The notes: generated from the sequence alone by a model not told the origin. A DNA stretch of 64,000 nt from Phytophthora hibernalis (GCA_012656075.1 JAAKBF010000007.1:124001-188000), one strand, 5' to 3'; positions 44,393 through 57,900 are shown, counted from the first letter of the stretch. Translations and numbers: made by a program.

Positions 44393-46203
44393 ATGGCCGT
44401 CACAAACATCATCACACCCAAGAAGTTCGAGCTCGTGCTGGACGGCGAGTCGCTCTGCGCCGAAGACCTCGTCACGCTGTCCAAGGGCGCCACAAACATA
44501 TCGCTTAGTGAGGAGGCCTGGAAGCGCGTGACCTGCGGTCGCGAAGTCGTGGACAACATCCTGAAGGACAAGACGCGCGTGGCCTACGGCATCAACACGG
44601 GCTTCGGACTCTTCTCCAACGTCATCATCGGACCCGAGAAGCTCACGGAGCTGCAGGAAAACCTCATCCGCTCGCACTCGTCGGGCACGGGCGAGCCTCT
44701 GTCACCGGAACAGACCCGCATGCTGCTCGCCCTACGTATCAACGTGTTAGCCAAGGGCCACTCAGGAATCCGTGTGCACACCCTCGAGCAATTAGTGAGC
44801 GCCTTCAACGCTGACTGCCTGTCGGTGGTGCCAAGCAAAGGCACGGTTGGCGCTTCTGGTGACCTGGCCCCGCTGGCTCACCTGGCACTCGGCATGATGG
44901 GCGAAGGCCCCATGTGGGACAAGGTTGGCGAGAAGTTCGTCATTAGCGAGGCCTCGAAGGTGCTGTCCAAGAACGGACTCAAGCCCGTACAGCTCGGTGC
45001 CAAGGAGGGTCTGGCCATGATCAACGGCACCCAGTTGATCACATCCGTCGGGGCCCAGGCAGTCGTGCGCGCTCAAAACGTTGCGGACTGCGCCGATATT
45101 GCCGTGGCGCTCACGTTGGAGGTGCTCTGCGGTACGGTGAACGCTTTTCACCCGCGCATCCATGCTGCTCGCCCGCACACCGGTCAGATAGAGGTGGCTG
45201 CGCGTATCCGCACTCTGCTGCGTGCCGACAATCCGTCCGAGCTGTTCCGGAGCCATAATTACGAGGGAAGGTGCAAGACGCTTACACGCTACGTTGTGCC
45301 CCGCAGGTGCACGGTATCGTGCACGACACGATCAAGTTCGTGCGCGGTGTGCTCAACGTTGAGATGAACAGTGCTACGGACAACCCGATGGTGTTCACGG
45401 GCAGCGCTGAAGTGACAACGGACCTGACGCCTTCCAACCAGACCAACGAGGTGAAGCCCGAGATCGAGCAGCCTCAGGCCGAGCACGAAATCACCGACCT
45501 GGACGACGCCAAGCAGGAGATCAAGCGCCTCAAAGCCCTCGTGGAGCAGAAGCACAAGCCCATAGAGCACCCGGCTGCTGGTATGAAGCGCACCTCGGAC
45601 ACCTTCTACCGTGGCGGTGGCGGCTTCGTCATTTCTGGCGGCAACTTCCACGGGGAGTACCCGGCGAAGGTGCTGGACTACCTGGCCATCGGCATCCACG
45701 AGATTGCCAGCGTCAGCGAGCGCCGTATTGAGCGTCTCGTGAACCCGACGCTGAGCAACCTGCCAGCGTTCCTCGTGCCTGAGGGCGGCCTCAACTCGGG
45801 CTTCATGATCGCTCACTGCACGGCGGCGGCGCTTGTTTCGGAAAACAAGGTGCTCACACACCCGTCGTCAGTGGACTCGATCTCTACCAGCGGAGCTAAA
45901 GAGGATCACGTGTCAATGGGCGGGTTTTCTGCCCGCAAGGCGCTCACCGTCGTGGAGCACGTGGAGACGGTGGTGGCCATCGAGATTTTGGCGGCGTGCC
46001 AAGCGCTTGACCTACTGCGGCCGTTGCGCACCACGGAGGCGCTCGAGACCCTCCACGCATTGGTGCGAACCCGCGTGGCGAGGTTCGACAAGGACCGCGT
46101 CATGAAGCCGGACATCGACGCCGTGCTGGAGCTTGTGCGCAGCGGAGCGATCTGCGAGGCCGTCGCGCCATTCCTGTCTAAGCCGCACATGAACGAGCTC
46201 TAA
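44393..46203 (+). CDS. HAL: Histidine ammonia-lyase (MIO-dependent aromatic ammonia-lyase)
   Basis: Removes ammonia from histidine to give urocanate, first step of histidine breakdown; cytosolic. Signatures are RVAYGINTGFGLFSNV, the MIO-forming Ala-Ser-Gly in TVGASGDLAPLAHLALG (about residue 145), and NGTQLITSVGAQAV. The second half has CAPQVHGIVHDT, NPMVF, GGNFHGEYPAKVLDYLAIG and KEDHVSMGGFSARK. The start at 44393 fits family N-termini. One base is missing near 45270 (GAGGGAAGGTGCAAGAC). An unusual insert of about 70 residues with a predicted helix (DDAKQEIKRLKALVEQKHK) splits NPMVF from VISGGNFHG. HAL is favoured over phenylalanine ammonia-lyase by the short N-terminus and the MGGFSARK region; substrate is inferred. 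Confidence 0.9.
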
Positions 46204-46509
46204 GATGGTCACCAGTGTAGGAATGTCCAGCGTATCAATCAAATAAACCAACTAGAACGTCCATTTCATCGTCCTTAGCTGCTAGTTTTGTGCCGATGCG
46301 AAGTCTTGGTAAATTGTGGTCACTCATTCGTCCGTCCGCTGCAAAAGATGATGAGCAAGCCTACCGGTAACGTTACCTGCAAATTGAAGTCGTCGCTTAT
46401 TGGGCAAAACCTTTTTCTAAGCGATTTCTAACCAGGGTGACGCAAAAAGATCATCACCTTCATTCGGAAATCTGCCGCGTGGAGAGAAGATCAAAACAAG
46501 TTGAAGAAG

Positions 46510-49500
46510 ATGGCGAGCACGACGCCCGCCAAGAAGTACCGTTTCACGCGCCAGGACTTCCAGCCGTTGGACACCAAGCCTTTGCACTTCGACATGGTAT
46601 TTGACGTGACGGAGGAGAAGGTTAAGGTGACGCTGCAGACGACGCTCAAACACGTGGGCAAGGACGCGCTCACACCTCAAGCTCAATGCGAAGGAGCTGG
46701 AGATTCTGTCTGTGGAGCAGTTTGACAAGTTCACGCCGGTGGGTGAGGAGAAGGACTTTGTAGCCCACGTGCAGAGCTTCGCGGAGCCCCGCGCGCTGGA
46801 GTACGAGGTAGACAAGGAGGATCATTTCCTGATCGTAAAGTTCGCCAAGCCCATGCAGGCTGGAGAGGAGTTTGTGCTTCGTACGGTGTCGGTGGCCACC
46901 CCGACGGAGAACATTCTGGAGGGACTGTACTTCGACTACACGCCCGAGGGCGCCCCCAAGACCATCATCACGCAGTGCCAGCAACACGGATTCCAACGTA
47001 TTGTGCCTTGCGTTGATACGATGGACGCCAAGGCCTACTATACTACGACGATTGTGGCAGGTAAGAACTACACTAACGTCATTACGAACGGAGATCTGGC
47101 GCCTGGATACCACACGGAAACTGGTGTTCCTGTGTTCCACCCGACGTCGGAAGTGCTGGGCGAGGAGGACTCGTCTCGTCACGTTCTCAAGTACTACAAC
47201 CACAAGGTGAATATGGCGCCATACCTGTTTTCCTGGGTGTGGGCACGTACGAGACGTTCCGTCGCACGCTGGAGTTCCCGGATGGCGACACGACGCTGCT
47301 GGAGATCCTGGCGTTCCCGGGATATTTCGAGCCGGCTGACGCCAAGGCTGCTGTCAAGATGTTGCACGACTCGGTGCTGTGGGTGATGGTGAGTCTGGGA
47401 CCGGAGGCGTGTGAGCACCACAACGAGCGCAAGCGCATCTACGAGCTGCTGGAAGAGCGCGAGGCGCTCAAGGTCAAGGAAGGTGAATTGTGTCTCGGAC
47501 CGAATGAAGAGTACATGAAGTCCCCGCTGAACTCTTCGGATGCTGCACGACTGGATGCTGTTCGTGCTGAGCTGAAGGGACTTCTGAAGGTGTGGAAGAA
47601 GACCGGATACAAGTACACGGGTGCTGTATACCGCGAGATCGCAATGGAGAACTCGTATTACGGAGGCATGGAGAACGTCGGAAACACCACCATTGTGAGC
47701 TCTTGCCTGTGCCCCAGCTGCCGCATGGATGACAAGTCGTACGAGTACATGGAGCACGTGAAGGTTCACGAATACTACCACAACATAAACGGCAGCCAGG
47801 TCACTGGACAGTCCCCGTTCGAGATCTGGTTGAACGAGGCTGTCACGGTGCACATGGAGCGTAAGCGTGCCGCCACCATTTTCGGCGACGACTACAGTCG
47901 TCTGAGCGAAGTGCTGTACATGTTCACTCCAGCCATCGGACCTCTCGCACAGGACAAGTCTGTGACCTCTTTGTCGGTCGAGCCGCAGGGTTTCAACCAG
48001 ACGCAGGAGCTTGTGTCGGTTGTAACCTACTCGAAGGCTCCTGAGTTTGTTCGCATGGTGGAGCTACTCCTGGGTGAGGCTGCCTTCCACAAGGCCCTTG
48101 ATAAGTACCACACGAAGTATGCGTTCGGGAATGCGACCAGCATGGAGTGGATCAAGTGTATGGAAGAATGCTCTGGTCAGAACCTGCACAACCTGGCCAA
48201 GACGTGGCTGAACCGCCCCGGTCATCCTGAGGTGATGTACTCTGCAGAGTACAAGGCTTCTTCGAAGGAGTACGTCGTGGAGATCTCGCAGACGGGCTTT
48301 GAGGACAAGCCTGAAGGTAACAATGGCCCGTGGGAGATTCCGATCGATTGGTCGCTTGTAAAGAATGGCAAGTCGATGAAGAACGGCGTGTTTCTCGTGA
48401 AGACGAAGGATGCCAAGCTGGTAATCCCGGATGTGGTGGAGGAGCCGGATTTCCTGTCCTTTGCTCGTGGCTGGTCGTTCTTCGGCAAGTCAAAGCAGAC
48501 GAACCCGTCCATTGCGCGGCTCACGAAACAAGCGCTGTCAGACCCGGATGCTATCAACAAATACCAGGCCTACCGCAGTGTAGCCGATACTGAGAAGGCG
48601 AAGGTGATCGAGGGACTACTGAAGGGAAACAAGCAGGTGGAGATTTCACCCGAGTTTGTGGAGCTGCACGGGTCCATCCTGTTCTCGGATGAGCTTACCC
48701 CTTCTGCGCGTGCCTTGACATTGGTGGAGGCTAAGACGATCCCGAGCCGCGATGACTTGAGTCACCACTACGCTGCGATAAAGGAGGCAACGACCGCGCT
48801 ACTGCAGGCTGTATGGACTAAGTACTCTACAAAGATCGAGGCAGCCTACACCAAGTTGTGTGAGGCTGCTCACCCCGGCCCGCACGTTGAGCAGTTCCAG
48901 GAGCGTGCTCTCAAGCGGCACTTACTGTTGCTTATTGTCGCTGGAGGAAAGTCTCCTGTGCTCAGTACGGCTCCTAAGGTTGCACCTTCGGTGGCACCGC
49001 ACAGGCTGGCGCTTGACCTGCTGAAGAAATCCACCTTCGCGACGGATCAGGCTACTGGTTTCCGCCTCGTGTTGGAAGATGAAAGCTGTACGGATCGTGC
49101 GAAGGTTCAGGAGGAGATTTTCGAGGAGTGGCGCAAGACGCCTGACATGCTGACGAAGTACATCGGTATCGTAAGCAGCCTGGATTCGAGCGATGTGGGC
49201 AAGCAGATTTTGAAATTGCTGGCAAACCCGAGCTTTAACCCAACGCAGTCCAGCCACGGTCGTACACTGTCGCGCTGCTTATCGCAGATCCGCGATTTCT
49301 CGTTGGCGACCGATGAGGGTCTTGACGTGATGGTGCAGGCGTTTGTGAAGATCGGCAAGGTGAACCAGATGTCAGCCTACCCGTTGCTGCAGTGCTTCGA
49401 CCACCTGGACCGCTTCGACGATGCCACCAAGGCGAAGATGTTTGCGACTCTGCAGCGCATGCAGGACTCGATCGACAAGAAAAGGAGGAGTCGCTCTACA

Positions 49501-49535
49501 ACCAGCTCAACATCATCCTGGAGAAGAAGCAATAA
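46510..49535 (+). CDS. M1 family zinc aminopeptidase, PepN-like
   Basis: Releases N-terminal residues from peptides. Starts MASTTPAKKYRFTRQDF at 46510. The exopeptidase motif appears as YYGGMENVGNT (G-x-M-E-N). The zinc site is KVHEYYHNINGSQVTG...IWLNEAVTVHME (HEXXH with the third ligand Glu 18 residues on). A beta-sandwich and a long helical C-terminal domain follow. The HEYYHN and neighbouring spacing resemble bacterial PepN more than animal puromycin-sensitive enzymes. Single-base slips occur near 46675 (extra C in ACACCTC), 47230 (short T run in CTGTTTTCC) and 49485 (AAGAAAAGG). After the last one the true end is EESLYNQLNIILEKKQ at 49535. About 1,000 residues, slightly long for PepN. Confidence 0.9.
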
Positions 49536-49667
49536 GCTTGCTGCCCTGCTACCTAGGCATCGGTGTGAGAAGATGTTTTCATAAATGCAATGTTTCAGAA
49601 TCGTCGTTGTACCGGTAGTTGACCCTTCAAGCTTCGTGTCTCTTCGTGCGCAATGTAAATCTTGCGC

Positions 49668-51818
49668 ATGAAGAAGCATGATCTTAAGCTGCTGCTTGTG
49701 CAGGCATTCCACCATTTCGTCCAGTTCGTGCGGGTCTGCATTGGACACTATGCACAGGTCGTGGCCAGGTCTCTGTTAGTGTTGCAGATTGCAGCTTGGA
49801 TGGCAAGGATTGTCAAACGGCCCTGTTTCCGAAAATGCCGCAACGCTTTGTATCACTGCGCTGCTTTCATTGTCGGCTCTACCTACGAGGACGAATATGA
49901 AGCGTTCACAGCTCGCAAACTCGTGAAGAACGACGCGTACCGAGACCGACTGCTTGTTCCAGAGATCGAAGACCTTGTGGCATTGTGCGATGCCCTGCGC
50001 CTTACCTTGCCTCAACGGAAGGCGTATTTTCAGTGTTTCTTGCACGTTGACTTCATGAGGCGATCTAGCGTATCTCGCGCAGAGCTGTTACGCTACTGCA
50101 ATATACGGGGCACGCCCCTAACAAGCTTTTTACTGCCGAATGCTCAGGAAGCGACACATCGAGAGACTGCAAGGAATCGTTGGGATATCATACAGCTGAT
50201 GGCTGCATGCTTCTCCATTTGTACAGCAGACATTGTCGAGGTGCGTATGATTAACGTGCTAGCCATCAAGGATTTTTCAGTCTAAAACACTTTGATTGTG
50301 TGAACACAGCTAGCCCAACTTGCGGTGATAGAAGCCATCCGTGTAGTTGAACAAAGCGATAACGAGATACCAGCGAATGAACAGGTTGTAAAGGAGGAGC
50401 TGAATGAGCAAAAGGGCAGCGAGAGCGACAAACAACCAAATCGCGAGCAAACTCCCAGCATTCCAAGCATTTGCCAGCAGATTGACCAGTGCCTCGCATT
50501 TTTGTTGGTGTCCCTGATCCGTTAGAGCGCAGCTTGCAAACGTTGTTGGTTTCTCTTTACAATGAACACCGTGCCGGAGACCAGCAGGAAATTAGCACCA
50601 GTTTCCAGGAGATCCACGGAGTATCAACCATATTTGACGTCCTGAGATTATTTCCAGGTAAGCGAAAACCTTATCGAGCTTGAAGGGTGTTCGCATGTTT
50701 ACTTCTGTTTCTGATTTCCAAAGTGCAGTACTCCTTTTCCCGTGCATCTGGACACTGCGCGTGCTTCGAACACGAGTTCTGGGGCCCAAAACGTGGCAAT
50801 GCCTACAGCAACGCCGCATGCAGCTGCAACAGTATCTCCCCACCAGTACCCAATTTCTATCCGTTGCTGATATCATAGCGACGTCCCAAGTTCAGCTACA
50901 ACAAAAACGCAGTCGAGAGGATACCATTTTGACTCCATCTAGTCTCCAGGGGGACGTCACTAGTACACCATCAGCAACATTACTCAAAAATGATGAGAGT
51001 GCCACAAGTGCCAGCGTAGGCTCGAAAAAGTCTACCCCACGCAAGGTGATCCCATGCACGTACGTCGGCCATATGAATATGCAAATGTCCATCGAAGCCC
51101 CTCATACTTTGTGTACGTGCCTTTGAAGTGCTAGTGAACAGACAAAATCCGATGCAAAGGCATCATCGTACGTTTTGGAAGAGCCCAGCAGACTCAGGTT
51201 GACCTTTGATCAGTGCTCTACGCTGGAGGAAGCATGGCGAGTCACAGCAAACCATGCCCTGGCATCCATTTACGTCCAGTGTCTTCTCGAAGATGCGTCG
51301 GCGACAGGTGAGGAGCTAGAAGCAGAGTTTGAACGAGTCGCCAAGCAAATTTTTGCGGGGAAGCTAAGTATCGAGCGATCCGAGCGAATCCGTCAGAAAC
51401 TCGTGAAAGAGTACGGCTATCGCTTCGCCCACACCCTTCTTGCAAAAAGCAACGTGAAAGAGATGAACCACGCATCGAAAACACCGTTGGACGAACGCCG
51501 TGCCAAGCAGCGCTACGCGAAGGCATGGAGTGGAAACGGTCTTCTTGAAGATAAAGTCATGTACTGGAAAGAGGTCTGCGTTGTCACTCCAGGTACATTT
51601 CGATTCAACCTCCGCAAAAATCTCTGACGCTCTGTTTGTCAAAATTGGTACAGTTCGAGGATCCAGTAGCCAAGATACCATTCTATTACAACGTTCGGAC
51701 GGGTGAGTCTCGCTGGGAAAAACCTGCCAACTTCGTTGGAAAAAGAAGGAGAGAAGGAGGCGGAAGCCGAAGAATACCACACCACAGGAACAATCAGCAT
51801 AAAGTAGGAAGAAGCTAA
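49668..51818 (+). CDS. Multi-exon protein with C-terminal WW-like motif, unknown function
   Basis: The N-terminal part has a helical region (IEDLVALCDALRLTLPQRKA, HVDFMRRSSVSRAELLRYCN). A clear intron at 50241-50309 (GTGCGT...ACACAG) joins DIVE to LAQLAVIEAIRV. The frame slips in the T run near 50500 and the protein continues SLQTLLVSLYNEHRAGDQQ. A second intron runs from about 50657 to 50726 (GTAAGC...CAAAG). Further blocks are SVADIIATSQVQLQQKRSRE and a helical segment at 51175-51600. Near 51640 is a WW-like fold, FEDPVAKIPFYYNVRTGESR then WEKP; the first Trp is replaced. It ends just before the convergent COG5 gene. Start codon uncertain. Confidence 0.5.
50241..50309 (+). other. Intron in the WW-like gene
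   Basis: GTGCGTATG donor and GTGAACACAG acceptor, 69 bp, phase 0; removes an in-frame stop. Confidence 0.75.
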
Positions 51819-51892
51819 CAATTCTCAAACTTCAAAAACCCGACGCTTCCTGGATCAAAACCGCAGTCGATTTTCGTTCTATCGAGTTCCAT

Positions 51893-54775
51893 TTACCGAG
51901 AAACCATCACTTCGTAACCTGCCAGCAGGATGGCACTTGATTCCTGCAGTAAGTCGTAAATCGGACTCAGTTCGGCATTGGTCGATGCACTCACGCGCTG
52001 CGAATATGCATCGAGGCACTTTGTCATTTCTTTCCAAGCTTGTTTTTCAGCTTGCAAAGCTAACCGTGGGTCATTTATACACGGGTGACCAAGTGGAAGC
52101 TCTCTCCACGACAGAGACAGAGCAGTTGACTTGCCACTTGAAGATGGTGGTGTGGTGGATGGCGATGACTGCCCTACGGCCGCGCGAGTGTCTAGCCAGT
52201 CGATGTACTTGGCGGCAGTCCAATGCTTCATTTGATGTGGTAGTTGAAGCTCGGGAGGAGCGCGGACGTGAGGTGGTGCCACACGTTGCTTGGGCGAACC
52301 TTATCAATCGTGGTGTCCCGAAGAATTTCACTGTTTTCAAGGAAAATCATGTGGCGGAATGCTCGCAGCTCCTCATAAGCTGAGCTAACGTTGCGCAGCG
52401 GCAGAATGTGCTCTAGGCGCAGTTCCAATTGAGCCATGTCATTCGCTAGTCGCAACTTACCGTTCTCAGTAAGCGGACGCACAAGTGATGCGTGGCGGAT
52501 GAATACCGAGATGAGGCGCTCTACAAAATCCGCCAGGCACTTGGTGGCAAAAGCGGCAATAGGGAGTCGGCGCAGATGCTCCTCCAGGATCACCGCAAAA
52601 GCGCTGCTGAATTCTTGCATATACTTGGACCCACTTGTGCCCTGCGACGAACGATGCCTACCACTACTTCGTGGCGCTTCTCCAGAAATTGGTACTTTTG
52701 CTGCAGCACTTTGATTGCCAAATGATTCGTCATGCATTTTCGAGAAAATACCTTCCAGCAGCGCTGCGAGAGCTTGTAGATAGTAGCCTAGCATGGCGTA
52801 TTCTAAGTCACTGATCATCTCACGACACGGGGCCAAATTCTTCGTACACAACGCTTTGGCCTCTTTGGGCGTGACTACCTTCGTTGTGATTGCTGTTCCA
52901 GTTTGAGTTCCATTGGTAGCTGCAGAAGTTTCAATGCGATTTACCACCTCCTCAACTGTGTCTCCCAGCAAGCTTAACACGTTCATGAGCCCAACATTGT
53001 GAGTCTGAGCGGGTGTTCGGCCGAACGATGGCATCGTTGCTGCTGCTGCCTTGCCTTGATACATGATTCGTTTCACGTTCGAACAGAGCAAATTTACAGC
53101 CTTCCGAACCTGCTGTAGTGCACCATCCAGCAGGACGGGGTCTTGGCCAGCTTGTTCGAGCTCGGAGAACATTGTGCGAGAAAGCGTTTGCATGTCACTG
53201 CGGCCGGGCGGCGATGCGTGGAAATTTGAGCTCTGAGGGAACATGAGCTGGATGGGGTTCGACATGCGGCGGTATGCGCGGTCGATAAACGCATCATACA
53301 GTGGTGCCATTGAATCTAACAGTTGGATACGCTCACCGACCGAGCTAGCAATCGGCACCAGTTCTCGCTCCAGTACTCCACTCTGCCTGTTAATGTCTGG
53401 CGAGTTCGGTGAATCGGCCAGAAATTCTACACCCACACTTTGCTTTGTTGCAGCATACAATTCGTCAAGAACTCGCGTGGCTTGGTCACGCATGCGCGGA
53501 TATTCCGCGATGAGCACAGATTTCACTGCGGTACTATAGCCGAGCGTAGACGCAAAGAGTTCCCTCACAATAGCGCACGTGACTTCCCAGAAAGTGGCGA
53601 AGAGGGAGGGCTCATCCGGCTCAAGTACCAGATCCAGGTACTTTCTACCTGACGCTGGATCCACCATCTTTAATAGCACGCGCTGCAGATTCCACACTTG
53701 AGAGCATGCACGCGAATGATATCAAAAACATCTTGGAGTGCCTTCCACAAATCGGACTTCTGCACGATGCTTCCTGTTGACGGTCCATTGCTCGAGTCCA
53801 AGCCGTTGGAACCATTAGCCCCGGAACGCACGAGTTTGTCCTCGGAGATAGCAGCAGTGCACTTCCGCTCCACCTCTTGGATAACGTCATTCACCGAAGC
53901 TTGAGCTGTAGCGGCCAAGTCGCCGAGGTAGAAGAGGATCTGCAGTGCGTCACCCACGTCAGCCTGGCTCAGGCTCTGAATACCTGTCCGCAGCGTCGTA
54001 CGCACCTCGCGCTTCAGGTTTGCGCTCAGCTTGCGCGTAGCTGGCAGCTTGGCGCGCACAACGCTGAGTTCCTCGAAGCTCTCGTCCTGCACCAGCGTCT
54101 CCATCTCTCTAATAGCGAGAGCCACCGACGCCATCTCGTTCTGCCTCTTGTCTCCCCAGTATCCGTTGTCGTCGCATCAAGACGGTTCAACTCCGAGCCC
54201 AGCACACGGTCCGACAGCTGCTGGAAGCGCAGCACTCGCCGCACAATGTGGCCACACTGCTCCACGTTGCGGTAGCGCTGGATGGTGTCGCGCAGGTTCT
54301 CGTGTTGTTCACGCACCAGCGTCTCCAGTGAATGCACCGACTGCTTCAACTCCCCCACGGAGCTCTGCACCGACGTCACGTGGCCCTGCAGCTCGTCCAC
54401 GGAGCCCACCCGGTCCAGCAGCGTGGCGTGGTGCTCGCCGATGTGCTCCGAGATGACGCGGTCGATGCGCTGCACAGCACCGTCCAGCCTCTCCACAAAC
54501 TGCTCCGATTGGATGGACTCGTCTGGTTCCTCGCTGCCTGCCGTGAAGCTCGAGCGGCGGCGAGAGGCGCCGCTCACGTCCCGCGAGGCAGAGTCCCGAG
54601 CCACGACGGCGCTGGCGACGGCGCTCACGTTGCATTCCGCGCTCAGGAACACGCCCAGTTGTGCTGCAGACAAGGACAGAGTGATTGTCAGTTGGCTGTA
54701 GACGTTTTAAACACTGCGCGAAGGCCGCGTACCATCGCTCTGGAGCTCGCTCACGACTTGCTCCATTTTCGTCAT
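51893..54775 (-). CDS. COG5: Conserved oligomeric Golgi complex subunit 5
   Basis: Lobe B subunit of the COG tether that guides retrograde vesicles within the Golgi. Exon 1 at 54733-54775 (MTKMEQVVSELQSD), intron 54664-54732, then the main exon. Early coiled coil LRDTIQRYRNVEQCGHIVRR, followed by VRTTLRTGIQSLSQADVGDA and FYLGDLAATAQASVNDVI. C-terminal part matches COG5 closely (LISVFIRHASLVRPLTENGK, RLANDMAQLELRLEHIL) and ends LLQESSAILLAGYEVMVSR. One-base slips occur near 54150 (GGGG), 53695 and 52255. About 930 residues when joined, near the usual length. It is convergent with the WW-like gene, stops only tens of bases apart, and divergent from the myosin gene. Confidence 0.9.
54664..54732 (-). 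other. Intron 1 of COG5
   Basis: On the minus strand GTACGC...TTGTCTGCAG, 69 bp, phase 1; joins SD to AQLGVFLSAECN. Confidence 0.85.
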
Positions 54776-54999
54776 GTTGGCAGATACAATTATGATGGGA
54801 GATAGGTTTTGGTGACGGAAGGCAGGTTTCTGGTAGACGACCCAAGTGAGCTTGCCAGCAGTTGAAGTGTCTTGGAGTTTGTATGCGACCGGATTCATCA
54901 GCTTCGACACGACACCGCGTAGCGCGACCCGATCGTGGCGCATTCCGCATTGCGCCATTCCGCACGCACTTCCAAGACCATCACTCTGTAAAGTGAACA
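54776..54999. promoter_or_regulatory. Divergent promoter of COG5 and the myosin
   Basis: 224 bp between the two start codons, which point away from each other. GC-rich with repeats of GCATTCCGCA-like sequence near 54940-54965. No TATA box evident. Confidence 0.55.
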
Positions 55000-57900
55000 A
55001 TGACGGACAAGGAGGCGGGTGCCGGCACCAAGTGCTACGTGCCGGACGAGACGTACGTGTGGCTACCGGCGCAGATCCTGCGCGAGGTCAAGAGCGCGGA
55101 CGCCAAGAAGCCCGAGAAGACGCTGGTGCTGCGCGTGTTCCCTCCGCCAGGCGACAGCGGCGCTACAGTGCAGGAGGAGCGCGTACTGGACTTCAATGAA
55201 CCCAAGGTCAAGGCCATGCTCAAGGCGCTGCAGCTCGAGTCGCTGCCGTACCAGAACGACAACTTGGGGCTCGAGGGCATCGAGGACATGACGGCGCTCA
55301 ACTACCTGCATGAGGCCGCCATCCTGTACAACGTCAAGAAGCGCTTCCTACAGGAGCTCCCATACACATATACGGGAGACATTTGCATCGCCGTGAACCC
55401 TTATCAGTGGCTGTCCGAGCTCTATTCGGAGCAAGTGCAGTCCCAGTACCTCACCAAGGATCGGGACGAACTGCCACCCCATGTGTACGCCACGTCAATG
55501 GCGGCGTACAACGACATGAAGCGCCACGCAGTGAACCAGTCGATCCTGGTGAGTGGCGAGTCTGGCGCCGGAAAACTGAGACGACCAAAATCCTCATGAA
55601 CCATTTGGCCTCCATCGCCGGAGGCTTGAATGACTATACAATCAAGAAGATCATCGAGGTGAACCCGCTGCTTGAGTCGTTCGGTAATGCCAAGACGGTG
55701 CGCAATGACAACAGTAGTCGCTTTGGCAAGTTCACCCAGCTCCAGTTTGATAACGCGGGTATTCTGGTGGGAGCCAGGTGCCGCACGTACTTGCTGGAAA
55801 AGACTCGCGTGATTTCCCACGAAGAGATGGAGCGGAACTACCACATTTTCTACCAGTTGCTGTCTGCTCGTGACAGCAAGGAACGGTGGTATCTAGATGA
55901 CGCCAATGAGTGCTATACGTACACGGGCGCTAACAAAACAATTAAGATCGAGGGCATGTCGGATGACAAGCACTTCGAGCGGACCAAAACAGCGCTTGAA
56001 CTCGTTGGTGTAACGGAGCAACAGCAAGAAGTTCTCTTTGAAGTGCTTGCGGGTGTGCTGCACCTTGACAAGTGCAAATTCAGTCGAAGAACAACAACGA
56101 AGAGTCAGCCATAGTCCCTGGCGACCGAGGCACGGAGCACGTAACCAAGCTCCTCGGCATTTCGGCAGCAGACCTAGAGAAGGCTCTGTGTTCGCGGCAG
56201 ATCGCCGTCGCTGGTGATAAGGTGACGGCCTTTTGAAGAAGGAGCAAGCCGAGGAATGCCGCGGTGCGCTTTCCAAGGCCATTTACTCTAATATTTTCGA
56301 CTGGCTCGTCGCAACGATCAATACGTCACTGGAGAACGACAGGAAGATGCGCCATCAAGTGGGAATTCTCGATATCTTTGGCTTTGAACACTTCAAGCAT
56401 AATTCCTTCGAGCAGTTTTGCATCAACTACGCCAACGAGAAACTCCAGCAGAAATTCACACAAGATGTTTTCAAGACCGTCCAATTGGAGTATGAAGCTG
56501 AAGGCATCATCTGGAGCCATATCGACTTTGCAGACAACCAAGATGTGATCTCAGTGATCGAAGACCGCCTCGGTATTATTTCGCTGCTTAACGACGAAGT
56601 GATGCGCCCTAAGGGCAATGATGAGTCTCTCGTTTCCAAACTGTCGACAATCCACAAGGATGAGCAGGATGTCATTGAGTTTCCTCGTACGTCGCGCACG
56701 CAATTTACAATCAAGCACTATGCTGGAGCAGTTACGTACGAATCACTGGGCTTCCTCGAAAAGCATAAAGATGCACTTCTCCCAGATCTGTCTGACTTAA
56801 TGCGCGGGTCGTCCAAACAATTCCTTCAAACAATATTTACCGAAAAGACTGGCTGCTCTGAAGACTCACGAAAAGCAGGGCGACGCGCCAGCAACGCTCG
56901 AGGTCTGGGTGGTCGAGGCACTGGAGGTGCTTTAACGGTAGCAAACGTGGGTACACAGTTTAAGGACAATCTCAATGAGCTCATGGGCAACATCCGGCAA
57001 ACAAAAGTACACTACGTGCGTTGCATCAAGCCCAACCAAAACAAGAGTCCAAACGAAATGGATCAGCATATGGTTGTATCACAATTGCGTTGCGCTGGCG
57101 TGATTGAGGCAATTCGTATTTCACGCGTTGCGTATCCGAATCGACTCCTACTGGAGGATTTGGTGGACAAGTTTTGGGTGTTTGACGTACAGCATCGCAA
57201 TACTGACATCCCTATCAAACGGCGCTGTGAGGCACTGATGGAGAAGATGAAGTTGTCCTCGCCTGAGCAATACCAGATTGGACTGTCGCGCATTTACTTC
57301 CGATATGGTATTTTGGAGCAGATGGAGGACAAGAAGGCGGAACGACTGGACCTTCAAGCTCGGCACTTACAGCATTTTATGCGTGGGTTTTGCTGCAGGC
57401 TGCGCTACCTTCGCAAGTTGCGAGCGATTGTGAAGCTACAGGTATGCTTCTCTGTTGTCGTTGTTACAGCATGGGCTTGGCTGATGATTATTCTGACAAT
57501 TTGTCGCGCTTTTGAAACTAGTCCGTTGCTCGATGCGTTATCATGATGAATCGGTATCAGTCATATAAGATGGCCATTATCTTTCTTCAGGCACATTGGC
57601 GTGGGTTCAAGGGGCGCTGCATCGCGCTCGAGGCCAAGAAGACTAAAAGCGCGATCATTATTCAGAAATATGCTCGTCGATTTGTTCAACGGTGAGCCTG
57701 CACTTGCATTGAGAGTATTTCCTTTAGCGTACACAGGGCTAATTTTTGTTATAACACGCTCCGGTGAACAGCAAGCAGTTCAAGGGCGAACGAAAGGGTG
57801 CTGTGAAGATTCAGGCATTCCTCCGTATGAAATACGAGCGACCTAAGTACATGAAGGCCCTCCAAGAGAAGAAGCAGCAGGCAGACATGGCGCACCAGCT

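Noticed and set aside
45289..45861. 190-codon minus-strand frame inside the ammonia-lyase gene
   Set aside because: Shadow frame; His/Val/Arg-rich and without family features, while the plus strand is fully conserved.
46670..47853. Two minus-strand frames of 177 and 219 codons inside the M1 peptidase
   Set aside because: Shadows of a GC3-rich coding strand.
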